In this document: one piece after another, positions 29,313-37,452 of the stretch
Layout: each line of letters starts with the position of its first letter
Numbering within the stretch: the stretch's first letter is position 1
Source: Nocardioides sp. QY071
GTDB lineage: Bacteria > Actinomycetota > Actinomycetes > Propionibacteriales > Nocardioidaceae
Direction: 5' to 3'
Assembly: GCF_029961765.1 (NCBI RefSeq)
Contig: NZ_CP124681.1
Coordinates: 4,340,001 to 4,404,000 of the forward strand
Length of the DNA stretch: 64,000 nt
The notes under the pieces: generated by a model
What the model was told of the DNA's origin: nothing
The model's database searches: none
What the model saw: only the letters and a program-made list of their open reading frames with translations
Translations under genes and position numbers: made by a program

Positions 29313-30242
29313 ATGCGCATCGAACAGCTGGAGTACCTCACCGCCGTGACGCAGCACGGCTCCCTGCGCCGGGCCAGCGAGAAGCTGCACCTGTCCCAGC
29401 CCGCACTCAGCGAGGCGCTCACCAAGCTCGAGCGCGAGCTGCGGGTGACCCTGCTCGACCGGCGCCGCTCGGGTGCCCGGATCAGCCGCGAGGGCCGCGA
29501 GCTGCTGCCCTACATGTCGGACGTGCTGACCGCGGTCGAGCGGCTGCGCAACGCGGCCGGCGATCGTCGTACCGACGCCCGGGTGATCCGCGTCGGCACC
29601 GTGCACGCCGCCACCTCGACCCTGCTCATCCCGGCGGTCCGCGCGTTCCAGGAGCGCCACCCCGGTACGACGGTCGAGGTGCTCACCCTCCAGCAGGCCC
29701 AGATCGACGAGGGGCTCGCCGAGGCCACCCTCGACCTGGGCCTGGTCAACGTCCTCGACGGCGACGACGCACCCGTCGGCCTCGACGGGATCGACCTGCT
29801 GCACGGCCGGCCGGTCGCCGTGCTGCCGGCCGGGCACCCGCTCACCGCCCGCCCCCAGGTGAGCATCGACGAGCTGCGCCAGGAGCGGTTCGTGATGATG
29901 CGGCCCGGCTACGTGATGCACCGCTACGTGCATCGTGCGTTCGGTCCCGAGGTCCCGCCGGCCGCGCACAGCACCGACGGCGCGGAGATGGGCAAGGCGC
30001 TGGTGGCCGAGGGCGTGGGCGTCACCGTGCTGCCGGACTACGCGGTGATCGGCGACCCGCTGCACCGCGTCGGCATGATCGAAGCACGCCCGATCGCCGG
30101 CGACCAGACCTTCCTCACCCTCCAGCTGCGCCAGCGCAAGGCGCTCCAGCAGCCGCTGCCCGTACGCGAGCTGCAGGCTGCGCTGACCGCCCGGGCGGCG
30201 GAGTACCGGGCGTCCGGCGCGAGCTCGAGCGCGGCCTCCTGA
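29313..30242 (+). CDS. LysR-family transcriptional regulator
   Basis: A 309-residue regulator. The N-terminal winged helix is clear (YLTAVTQHGSLRRASEKLHL, then SQPALSEALTKLERELRVTLLDR), followed by a linker helix and a substrate-binding domain from about residue 90. LysR regulators bind a small co-inducer and often control a divergent gene; here both flanking genes point the same way, so the target cannot be inferred from context. Confidence 0.93.
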   Translation: MRIEQLEYLTAVTQHGSLRRASEKLHLSQPALSEALTKLERELRVTLLDRRRSGARISREGRELLPYMSDVLTAVERLRNAAGDRRTDARVIRVGTVHAATSTLLIPAVRAFQERHPGTTVEVLTLQQAQIDEGLAEATLDLGLVNVLDGDDAPVGLDGIDLLHGRPVAVLPAGHPLTARPQVSIDELRQERFVMMRPGYVMHRYVHRAFGPEVPPAAHSTDGAEMGKALVAEGVGVTVLPDYAVIGDPLHRVGMIEARPIAGDQTFLTLQLRQRKALQQPLPVRELQAALTARAAEYRASGASSSAAS

Positions 30243-30275
30243 GCTTCGGACACCCGCCTCGGCCATGATGGGTGG

Positions 30276-31067
30276 ATGGCCGACCTGCGCATCGCCGTCC
30301 TGATCGACGCCGACAACGTCTCGCACCAGTACGCCGGCCCGCTGCTCGAGGAGCTGGCGAAGTTCGGCCGGACGACGGTGAAGCGTGCGTACGGCGACTG
30401 GTCGGGCGAGAACATGAAGGGCTGGAAGGACAAGCTCAACAAGCACGCGATCTCGCCCGAGCACACCTTCGCCTACACCCGTGGGAAGAACTCGACGGAC
30501 TCGGCGCTGATCATCGACGCGATGGACCTGCTCTACTCGGGCAACGTCGACGGGTTCGCGATCGTGTCGAGCGACAGCGACTTCACCCGGCTGGCGAGCC
30601 GGCTGCGGGAGTCGGGCAAGACCGTCTACGGGGTCGGCCGGGAGCGGACACCGCGGGCGCTGCAGGAGGCCTGCGACCAGTTCCTCCTGCTCGAGCTGCT
30701 CGGCACGGTCGACCCGGCGACCACGACGGCCGCGGACGAGCCCGACGAGCCCGGCGAGCCCGAGGCGGCGCCGGACCTCCCCAACCTCCAGAGCCTGCTG
30801 ACCCGCGCGGTCAACAACGCGGCGGGCGAGGACGGATGGGCCAACCTGAGCTCCCTCGGAGCCAACCTGCGGCGCCTGTTCAGCGCCTTCGAGCCCAAGC
30901 GCTACGGGTTCGACACCCTGCTCCCGCTGGTCGAGGCCCAGCCGTTCCTCGTCGTCGACAAGGAGCGGCAGCGGGTCGGGCTCAAGGGACAGGTCACGCA
31001 GGCGAAGGCAGCCGCGAGGAAGGCTCCGGCCAAGAAGGCGGCGGCGAAGAAGGCCACCGGCGCCTGA
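30276..31067 (+). CDS. NYN-domain (LabA/DUF88-type) protein with OST-HTH domain
   Basis: A 263-residue protein. The NYN ribonuclease-like domain (1-150) shows the conserved acidic positions in VLIDADNVS, DSALIIDAMDLL and VSSDSDFTRLA. An OST-HTH/LOTUS-like RNA-binding region follows (about 165-235, LLTRAVNNAAGEDGWANLSSLG). The tail is Ala/Lys-rich, like a nucleic-acid-binding tail. It is probably an RNA-processing or RNA-binding nuclease. The last 74 bp overlap the 3' end of the convergent apbE gene. Confidence 0.88.
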   Translation: MADLRIAVLIDADNVSHQYAGPLLEELAKFGRTTVKRAYGDWSGENMKGWKDKLNKHAISPEHTFAYTRGKNSTDSALIIDAMDLLYSGNVDGFAIVSSDSDFTRLASRLRESGKTVYGVGRERTPRALQEACDQFLLLELLGTVDPATTTAADEPDEPGEPEAAPDLPNLQSLLTRAVNNAAGEDGWANLSSLGANLRRLFSAFEPKRYGFDTLLPLVEAQPFLVVDKERQRVGLKGQVTQAKAAARKAPAKKAAAKKATGA

Positions 31068-31836
31068 CCGGCTCGTCGCCGTACGTCGAGACGGTTCCGT
31101 CGGCGGCGACCACCACGCCGGCCCGCCCACGGGCCAGCAGCCAGGGCACGCCTCGCTCCCCCAGCACGAAGGCGGTCGTGGCCTCGACGTCGGCGGCGAC
31201 CAGGTCGGGCGCGACGACGGTGACCTGCCCCAGCCTGTTGGGCGCGGTGCCGGAGCGCGGGTCGCGGATGTGGGCACCACGGTGCGCGGTGCCCGACGTC
31301 GCGACCGCGCCGTCGGCGACAGGGAGCACGGCGACCAGGCGATGCGGGTCGGCGGGATCCTCGATGCCGATCCGCCAGGCGGGGGCGCCGGGCACCCGGG
31401 TCCGGCAGACCATGTCGCCGCCGGCCGAGAGGCAGTAGTCGGTCGCGGGGAGCCGCTCGAGGGCGACGCTCGCACGCTGCACCGCCCAGCCCTTCACGAC
31501 GCCGGAGGGGTCCGGCCCGCCGCCGTACGGCGATCGGACGGCACCGATGTCGAAGGCGCCGCCGCTCGCCTCCCGTGCGACGTCGGCGAGGGTGAACACC
31601 TCGCTCAGCTCCGGCGGTGCGTCGACGAGGGCCAGTTCGCCACGGCCCCAGCGGTTGACGACGGAGTCGGGGCGGTAGGTGCTGAACACCGCGTCCACGT
31701 GGCGCAGGCTGGCCATCACCTCGGCCCAGGCCGCCTCGGCCTCGGGGCCCTCGGCGTGCCGGCCGCGCAGCGCGAGGCTGACCACGGTGCCCATCACCTC
31801 GAAGGCGCGGCGGTGGACCGTCGACGGGCCGCTCAC
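30994..31836 (-). CDS. apbE: FAD:protein FMN transferase (ApbE family)
   Basis: A 280-residue flavin transferase that attaches FMN from FAD to a Thr in partner proteins. Motifs include VMGTVVSLAL, a FSTYRPDSVVNRW segment, GGAFDIGAV, DPSGVVKGWAV, and the metal/FAD-binding SAGGDM, with GIEDP and AVATSGT. The GTG start overlaps the stop of the FMN-binding gene (GTGA). No signal peptide is obvious. The natural substrate is probably the protein encoded just upstream. Its C-terminal tail (about the last 24 codons) overlaps the NYN gene on the other strand. Confidence 0.9.
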   Translation of the reverse strand: MSGPSTVHRRAFEVMGTVVSLALRGRHAEGPEAEAAWAEVMASLRHVDAVFSTYRPDSVVNRWGRGELALVDAPPELSEVFTLADVAREASGGAFDIGAVRSPYGGGPDPSGVVKGWAVQRASVALERLPATDYCLSAGGDMVCRTRVPGAPAWRIGIEDPADPHRLVAVLPVADGAVATSGTAHRGAHIRDPRSGTAPNRLGQVTVVAPDLVAADVEATTAFVLGERGVPWLLARGRAGVVVAADGTVSTYGDEPVRRRWPSSPPPSWPEPSSRLPSPA

Positions 31837-32258
31837 AGCCCGGCCTTGTCGAGCGCGCTCTGCAGCGACTGCCGGTAGCCGGTGCTCGTCACCGTGGCGC
31901 CGCTGACCATGTCGATCGAGGCGCTCTGCGCGGCGAGGGTCTCCCGGACGAGGACCGGCAGGGCCCGGCTGTTGATCTCCTGGTCGTGACCATTGCCGTC
32001 GGGGTACTGCGGCACCTGGACGGCGGTGATCGTCCCGCCGTCGACGGAGAGCGCGACCTGGACCGGTCCCCAGCGGGTCTGGGCGACGTCGCCGGTGACG
32101 GTGCTGCCGGAGCCGCTGCCGGTGATGGTGCCGGTGATGGTGCTGCTTCCGGTGACGAGGGCCGCACCGCCACCGGTCGAGGTCTGGTGGCTGAACAGCA
32201 GGACTACGACCGACACGGTCCCCGCGAACCACAGCGCGATGCGTCGCATGCCGCTCAC
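31833..32258 (-). CDS. Small exported FMN-binding domain protein
   Basis: A 141-residue protein with an N-terminal membrane/signal helix (RRIALWFAGTVSVVVLLFS), a Thr/Ser/Gly linker and an FMN_bind domain. The motif DMVSGATVTSTGY carries the SGAT-type site where ApbE links FMN to Thr. It probably carries electrons outside the membrane between the membrane reductase and an acceptor. GTG at 32258 overlaps the reductase stop, and the stop overlaps apbE; all three are coupled. Confidence 0.88.
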   Translation of the reverse strand: MSGMRRIALWFAGTVSVVVLLFSHQTSTGGGAALVTGSSTITGTITGSGSGSTVTGDVAQTRWGPVQVALSVDGGTITAVQVPQYPDGNGHDQEINSRALPVLVRETLAAQSASIDMVSGATVTSTGYRQSLQSALDKAGL

Positions 32259-33661
32259 CACCCGAACTCCTCGACGTGGAGGTGCCGGTCCGGCACCCCG
32301 GCGGCGACGAGCGTCGCCCGGACGAGCTCGGACCATCCCGGCGGCCCGCAGACGTAGACGTCGCGCTCGTGGATGTCCGGCACCCAGCCCCGCAGCGCGG
32401 ACACGTCGTCGACCGGCCGGGACAGGACGGGCAACCAGGAGTCCGAGGCACGGCGGGCGCCCGGCAGGCGCAGCAGCTGCAGTCCGCGCTCCCGGGCGAG
32501 CCGGTCGACCTCGGCCGCGAACAGCGGCGCGGTGCGGTACCGCTCGACGTACACCGCCTCACCCGGGGCGAACGCCATCCCCTCGGCGAGCGCACGCAGC
32601 GGCGCCATGCCGACTCCCGCTCCGATGAACGCGACCTTGCGGGCCTCGCGGGCGCGAGGGGTGAGCCGCCCGTACGGGCCCTCGAGGAGGACCCGGCTGC
32701 CCGGGCGCAGCATCGCGACCCGACCGCTGTCGTCGCCGGCCGCGGCGACGGTGATCCGAAGGCTGCGGCCGTCCGGGACTGCGGAGAGGGAGTAGGGGTG
32801 GGCGCGGGACCGGCCGGGGGCGTCGAGGAAGCGCCACAGCAGGAACTGGCCGGGCTCGGCGCGGAGCAGGTCGAGGCGCCGCCCGGTCAGGTGCACCGAC
32901 CAGACGCCGGGCGCCTCGGGGACCACCGAGGCCACCCGGACCCGGTGCCGCAGGTTGACCGCGAGCGGGAGCAGGACCCGCCAGACGAGGACGGCGCCGG
33001 CCGCCGCGCCCCATGCGGTCCACCAGAAGACGGTGCGGGCGGGTGACGTGGTGAGCTGTTGCCCGGTCCACAGCTGGTGGGGCAGCGCGAGGCCCACGCC
33101 GAGGTAGGCGTAGAGGTGCAGCAGGTGCCAGGACTCGTAGCGCAGCCGGCGGCGCGCGGCGCGGATGCTGGTCACGACGACCATGACCAGGCACAGGGTG
33201 CCGGCCGCGGCGAGCAGCATGCCCGGGTAGTCCCAGGTCAGCGTCCAGAGCATCCCGGGCGTCGCGGAGAGCGAGCCGGCGGCGTACCCCCACGTCACGG
33301 TGAGGACGTGCACCAGCACCAGCGAGAAGGACGTGAAGCCGACGATCCGGTGCAGCCCGGCCAGCCGGTCCTGGCCGAACGCACGCTCCAGCACGGGCAG
33401 CCGGGCCATCAGCAGCACCTGGGCGAGAAGCAGCACCGAGCCGGCCAAGCCGCTGAGCTGACCGAGCGCGGTGAGCGCGGAGCCCGGGCCGACGATCATG
33501 CTCGGGCCGCCGTCGCGCAGCCACCAGTACGCCGGCAGTGCGAGGCCCGCCGCGAGGGCCCCAGCCGCGCCGACCCGAACGGCCTCGGCGCGTGCCGCCG
33601 CAGCGGGGCGGGCCGCGACCGGCGGCAAGGTGGCGCGGGGCGCGAGGTTCTGCTCGATCAC
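32255..33661 (-). CDS. Membrane ferric-reductase-like protein with FAD/NAD(P)H oxidoreductase domain
   Basis: A 468-residue protein. About six membrane helices (35-230) carry paired His residues suited to heme (LAGLHRIVGF, VLVHVLTV, ESWHLLHLYAYLG), as in the ferric-reductase transmembrane family. The C-terminal half is a ferredoxin-reductase type module: HPYSLSAVP (FAD), GPYGRL, FIGAGVGMAPLRAL (NAD(P)H) and VYVCGPPGW. It would move electrons from NAD(P)H across the membrane to the FMN-binding partner. GTG start at 33661 after GGAGGAC. Confidence 0.88.
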   Translation of the reverse strand: MIEQNLAPRATLPPVAARPAAAARAEAVRVGAAGALAAGLALPAYWWLRDGGPSMIVGPGSALTALGQLSGLAGSVLLLAQVLLMARLPVLERAFGQDRLAGLHRIVGFTSFSLVLVHVLTVTWGYAAGSLSATPGMLWTLTWDYPGMLLAAAGTLCLVMVVVTSIRAARRRLRYESWHLLHLYAYLGVGLALPHQLWTGQQLTTSPARTVFWWTAWGAAAGAVLVWRVLLPLAVNLRHRVRVASVVPEAPGVWSVHLTGRRLDLLRAEPGQFLLWRFLDAPGRSRAHPYSLSAVPDGRSLRITVAAAGDDSGRVAMLRPGSRVLLEGPYGRLTPRAREARKVAFIGAGVGMAPLRALAEGMAFAPGEAVYVERYRTAPLFAAEVDRLARERGLQLLRLPGARRASDSWLPVLSRPVDDVSALRGWVPDIHERDVYVCGPPGWSELVRATLVAAGVPDRHLHVEEFGW

Positions 33662-33767
33662 GGGGTCCTCCGGAGGTCGTCGGTGACCACCAGTGTTCGG
33701 CCGCGTCGTGGGTGCCGCCTGTCCCCGGTCTGTGCGCTCCCTGTGAAGCGCAGCAGGCTCAGCCTGC

Positions 33768-34814
33768 TCAGGCCAGCGGGTAGGACTGCACGAACTCCGT
33801 GAGCCGCGCGAGCTGGTCGGGGTCGGTGCTGGGGATGACGCCGTGGCCGAGGTTGAAGATGTGGCCGCGGGCGGCGCGGCCGGCCTCGATGACGGCGGCG
33901 GCGCGCTCGGTCATCACCTCGGTCGGCGCGAACACCAGCGTCGGGTCGAGGTTGCCCTGCACCGAGCGGTCGCCGACGACGGGGATGGCCCGGTCGAGCG
34001 GGGTGCGCCAGTCGACGCCGACCACGTCGGCACCGGCCTCGCCCATCAGGTCGAGCAGGTTCGTCGTACCGACGCCGAAGTGGATGCGGGGCACACCGAG
34101 CTCACCGACCCGCTCGAGCACGCGGGCGGAGTGGGGCTGCACGAACCGGACGTAGTCGTCGGGCGTCAGTGCACCGGCCCAGGAGTCGAACAGCTGGACC
34201 GCCGAGGCGCCCGCCGCGACCTGGGTCTCGAGGAAGACCGCGGAGACGTCGGCGATCTTGCGCATCAGCGCGTCCCACACGTCGGGGGCGCCGAACATGA
34301 GCGCCTTGGTCTTGGCGTGCTCCTTGGAGGGCCCGCCCTCGACGAGGTACGACGCCACGGTGAACGGCGCGCCCGCGAACCCGATCAGCGGGGTGCCCCC
34401 GTTGACCGAGGCCAGCTCGGCGACGAGGTTCTGGACGGCCTGCGTGACGTAGGGGATCTGCTCGGGCGTGAGGTCCGGGATCGACTCCACATCGGCAAGC
34501 GTGCGCACCGGCGCGGCGACGACCGGGCCGACGCCGGGCACGATGTCGAGGTCGACGCCGACGGCCTTGAGCGGCAGCACGATGTCGGAGAAGAAGATGG
34601 CCGCGTCCACGCCGTACCGCCGCACGGGCTGCAGCGTGATCTCGGTGATCAGCTCGGCGTTCATGCACGAGTCGAGCATGGCGACGCCCTCGCGCACCTT
34701 GAGGTACTCCGGCAGCGAGCGGCCGGCCTGGCGCATGAACCAGACCGGGGTGTGCGGCACCTTCTCGCCGCGGGCTGCCTTGAGGAGTGCGCTGTCGTGC
34801 AGAGGGGCGGTCAC
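33768..34814 (-). CDS. hemE: Uroporphyrinogen decarboxylase
   Basis: A 348-residue heme-biosynthesis enzyme converting uroporphyrinogen III to coproporphyrinogen III. Signatures are [15 protein letters not shown] near the N terminus (substrate-binding Arg residues), [13 protein letters not shown] with the catalytic Asp, [17 protein letters not shown] and HFGVGT / [11 protein letters not shown]. Length is standard. GTG at 34814. In related actinobacteria hemE lies divergent from the DUF3000 and RNase D genes; here those are 14 kb away across an island. Confidence 0.97.
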   Translation of the reverse strand: MTAPLHDSALLKAARGEKVPHTPVWFMRQAGRSLPEYLKVREGVAMLDSCMNAELITEITLQPVRRYGVDAAIFFSDIVLPLKAVGVDLDIVPGVGPVVAAPVRTLADVESIPDLTPEQIPYVTQAVQNLVAELASVNGGTPLIGFAGAPFTVASYLVEGGPSKEHAKTKALMFGAPDVWDALMRKIADVSAVFLETQVAAGASAVQLFDSWAGALTPDDYVRFVQPHSARVLERVGELGVPRIHFGVGTTNLLDLMGEAGADVVGVDWRTPLDRAIPVVGDRSVQGNLDPTLVFAPTEVMTERAAAVIEAGRAARGHIFNLGHGVIPSTDPDQLARLTEFVQSYPLA

Positions 34815-34879
34815 GGGGTCAGGGTCTCAGACGTGCGGTCCGAGGGCGCCATCGAGGGGCATCGACCGCGGGGACGCCG

Positions 34880-36577
34880 CTACGGCCGCGTCCGCAGGTA
34901 CAGCCGGTTCACCGCGACCGCCGTGCCCGGGACCAGGTCGGTACCGGTCGAGGTGAACGCGATCAGCCGGCCGTCGGCGCTGACCGACGGCCGTCCGGCT
35001 CCGCCGTTGCCCGCCGAGGCCGAGCCGTCCCGAGCAGAGGCGAGCTCGATCCGCCCGGACGCGTCGGCGGCGTACACCTGCCCCCTCCCCGGCACGGCAC
35101 CGGGCAGGTCGGTCGCGTAGGAGACGAACACGACGGCGCTGCCGTCGCGGCTGACACCCGGCTCGTGCGACCCGGCGTCGGCACTGTGGCCGGAGGCGTT
35201 GTGCGAGACCAGGGTGTTGACGCGCGAGGCGACGTCATAGGAGAAGACGTCGACCGCCTCGTTGTCGTCACCGGCGGCCAGGTCGTCCGCACCACTGGTG
35301 TAGACGATCGTCGCGCCGTCACCGCTGATCCGGGGGGTGCCACTGACGCCGGCGGCCGTCACCCGGGGCGATCCCGCGGTCCGGCTGACGCTGCGCAGCG
35401 ACGCCGTCCGTGCGTCGTAGACGAAGACGTCCTGCGCGCCGTTGTCGTCCCGTCCGACCAGCTCCGCCGACGTCGAGGTGAAGGCGATCATCTGGCCGTC
35501 GTCGCTGATCGACGGTGAGCCGGCCGAGCCGCTCATCGGGTCGGTGGAGCGCCAGGAGATGGCCCATCGCTCCCCCGTGGTGCGGTCCACTCGCATCACC
35601 TGGGTGTTGTTGTCGACGACCGGGTCGGGGCGCAGGTTGGCGGCGTAGGTGGTGAACGCGACGTAGCGGCCGTCGGCGCTGATGTCGGGCTCGATGCTGT
35701 GCCGGATCCCCACCGTCGCGCCGTTGCGGCTGATCAGCTCGACACTGTCGGCGACGCGGTCGTAGACGAAGACGTCGTACTGCTCGTTGTCGTCGCCGGG
35801 GGCCAGGTCGCCGGCCGTGCTCTGGAAGGTGACGAACCGGCCGTCGGCGCTGATCCTCGGTCCGAAGCTGGTCCCGTCGGCGGCCTGGCCGCCGGGATCG
35901 TGGGAGATCAGGGTCGTCGTGCCGGAGACGGTGTCGTGCAAGAAGACGTCCCAGGCGTTGTTGTGGTCGTTGCTGCCCTCGGGGAGGATGCCGTCGCGCC
36001 CGTCGAAGGCGACCCAGCGGCCGTCCGCGGAGACCACGACATCGCCGGGCCCGATGTCGCCGTGCTCGCGGGCGCTGACGTCCAGCAGCCGGGTCGCGCC
36101 GACTGGCGGCTCGACCGGGCCGCCCGGGCCGCCGTCGCCCGGCGGGGTCGCCCCGACGATCGTGCGCGCCGGCCCGGTCCAGGCCGGCAGCCGCACCCGC
36201 TTCGAGACCACGTGGGGGCCGGTGCGCTTGCGCACGGTGACCCGGTGGGCCGGCGCCACGACGCGGTACGTCGTGGTGGCGCTCGGGGCGGCGAGGGTGA
36301 ACGCCACGTGGCCGCGCCTGGTGGTGTGCCCCTCGCGCACGGAGGTCCAGCCGGCGGGCGTGGCCATCTCCAGTCGCACCGGGCGAACCGGGCGGATCCT
36401 CACGCGGGCACCGGCCACCCGGATCCGGGACGGGGACAGGACGGTGGCCGCGATCTCGACGGTGCCGGCACGATCTCCGGAATGCTCGACGGCATGCTCG
36501 AGGGGGCCCGCGTGGGCGCCGGCGACCGGGAGGACGAGCGCGGCGGCGGCCGTGGCCGCGGCGAGGAGGGTCTTCAT
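34880..36577 (-). CDS. Secreted WD40/TolB-like beta-propeller protein
   Basis: A 565-residue secreted protein. The signal peptide (MKTLLAAATAAAALVLPVAG) ends at AHA. An Ig-like N-terminal domain (about 30-145) is followed by repeated blades of the form ISADGRFVTFQSTAGDL..DVFVYD, at least seven times (VVSADGRWVAF, DISADGRYVAFTT, SISDDGQMIAFTS, RISGDGATIVYTS, GVSRDGSAVVFVS, SVSADGRLIAFTS). The function is probably binding or scaffolding outside the cell; ligand unknown. ATG at 36577 is preferred because it starts the signal peptide. A triple 11-bp repeat lies 20 bp upstream. Confidence 0.85.
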   Translation of the reverse strand: MKTLLAAATAAAALVLPVAGAHAGPLEHAVEHSGDRAGTVEIAATVLSPSRIRVAGARVRIRPVRPVRLEMATPAGWTSVREGHTTRRGHVAFTLAAPSATTTYRVVAPAHRVTVRKRTGPHVVSKRVRLPAWTGPARTIVGATPPGDGGPGGPVEPPVGATRLLDVSAREHGDIGPGDVVVSADGRWVAFDGRDGILPEGSNDHNNAWDVFLHDTVSGTTTLISHDPGGQAADGTSFGPRISADGRFVTFQSTAGDLAPGDDNEQYDVFVYDRVADSVELISRNGATVGIRHSIEPDISADGRYVAFTTYAANLRPDPVVDNNTQVMRVDRTTGERWAISWRSTDPMSGSAGSPSISDDGQMIAFTSTSAELVGRDDNGAQDVFVYDARTASLRSVSRTAGSPRVTAAGVSGTPRISGDGATIVYTSGADDLAAGDDNEAVDVFSYDVASRVNTLVSHNASGHSADAGSHEPGVSRDGSAVVFVSYATDLPGAVPGRGQVYAADASGRIELASARDGSASAGNGGAGRPSVSADGRLIAFTSTGTDLVPGTAVAVNRLYLRTRP

Positions 36578-36597
36578 CACCCCGCCACGATGCGGCC

Positions 36598-36630
36598 GAC
36601 CGCTGGCGGCGCGCTGGAGCGACGCTAGAG
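36598..36630 (-). promoter_or_regulatory. Triple 11-bp direct repeat, copy A
   Basis: In the minus sense three contiguous 11-mers are seen: CTCTAGCGTCG, CTCCAGCGCGC and CGCCAGCGGTC. The element ends 20 bp before the ATG of the secreted propeller gene. A -10-like CATCGT starts 5 bp after the third repeat, so the repeats would cover the -35 region. It is the same design as copies B, C and D in this window. Confidence 0.65.
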
Positions 36631-36741
36631 CCACCGGTCCGCGGATCCAGTGGTGCGCCAGCGGCACTCAAGTCACCGGTACGAGCCTGATCCCACGCAC
36701 CCGTGCGCCCACCGCCGCAACCGCCCCTGAAAGAGGACCCG

Positions 36742-37452
36742 ATGACCGACCAGATCCTGCTGCCGGGCCAGGCCGCCGCGCCGCCCGGCCCCGCCGACAT
36801 GACGATGATGTACGTGCTGCACCACGCCTTCCGCCGCGACGTTCGCGACTTCCGCGCGGTCGCCGCGGCCCTGCCGACCGACGACCGGCCCGCCTGGCAG
36901 CGGCTGGCGAGCCGCTGGCAGCTGTTCACCTCCGAGCTCCACTCCCACCACACCAAGGAGGACGAGATCCTCTGGCCGCTGCTGGCCGAGCGAGCCCGGG
37001 CCGCCGACGACGTCGACAGCCTGCGGGTCCTCGACGACATGGAGAGCGAGCACACGACCCTCGACCCGCTGCTCACCTCCTGCGACGCCGGATTCTCCGC
37101 GTTGGCCGGCCACCCCGACGCCGACCAGCTCTCCGACCTGCACACCGACCTCCTCGCCGACCTGGCCGATCTCGACCGTGCCCTCGACCGGCACCTCGGC
37201 CACGAGGAGTCCGCGGCGGTGCCGATCCTGCAGCGCTACGTGCCCGGCGAGGAGTGGGAGGTCGTCGAGCGGGAGAGGTTCCGCGGCCGCCCCTCGGTCG
37301 GCCATGCCCGCCGCTTCCTGCCGTGGATCTTCAAGGGCCTCGACGAGTCCGCAGCGGCCCGGGTCGCCGCGATCGGCGGGCCGCCGATGAGGCTACTGCT
37401 GGCCAGCTCGCGCCGCGGCTTCGCGCGACGGGAGGCCGAGATCTTCGGCTGA
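36742..37452 (+). CDS. Hemerythrin-like HHE domain protein
   Basis: A 236-residue cytosolic protein. The N-terminal four-helix HHE-type region shows His/Glu ligands in YVLHHAFRRDV, SELHSHHTKEDEILWP, MESEHTTLDPLL and DRHLGHEESAAVPIL, consistent with a di-iron oxygen- or NO-related site. The C-terminal part (RFLPWIFKGLDE) is typical of actinobacterial members. ATG at 36742 follows AAGAGGA. The last 60 bp overlap the 3' end of the histidine kinase gene on the other strand. Confidence 0.87.
   Translation: MTDQILLPGQAAAPPGPADMTMMYVLHHAFRRDVRDFRAVAAALPTDDRPAWQRLASRWQLFTSELHSHHTKEDEILWPLLAERARAADDVDSLRVLDDMESEHTTLDPLLTSCDAGFSALAGHPDADQLSDLHTDLLADLADLDRALDRHLGHEESAAVPILQRYVPGEEWEVVERERFRGRPSVGHARRFLPWIFKGLDESAAARVAAIGGPPMRLLLASSRRGFARREAEIFG

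Noticed and set aside
27264-31475. A 1403-codon minus-strand open frame
   Set aside because: It is antisense to DUF58, DUF4349, LysR and NYN genes and reads into apbE in the wrong frame; composition is a shadow.
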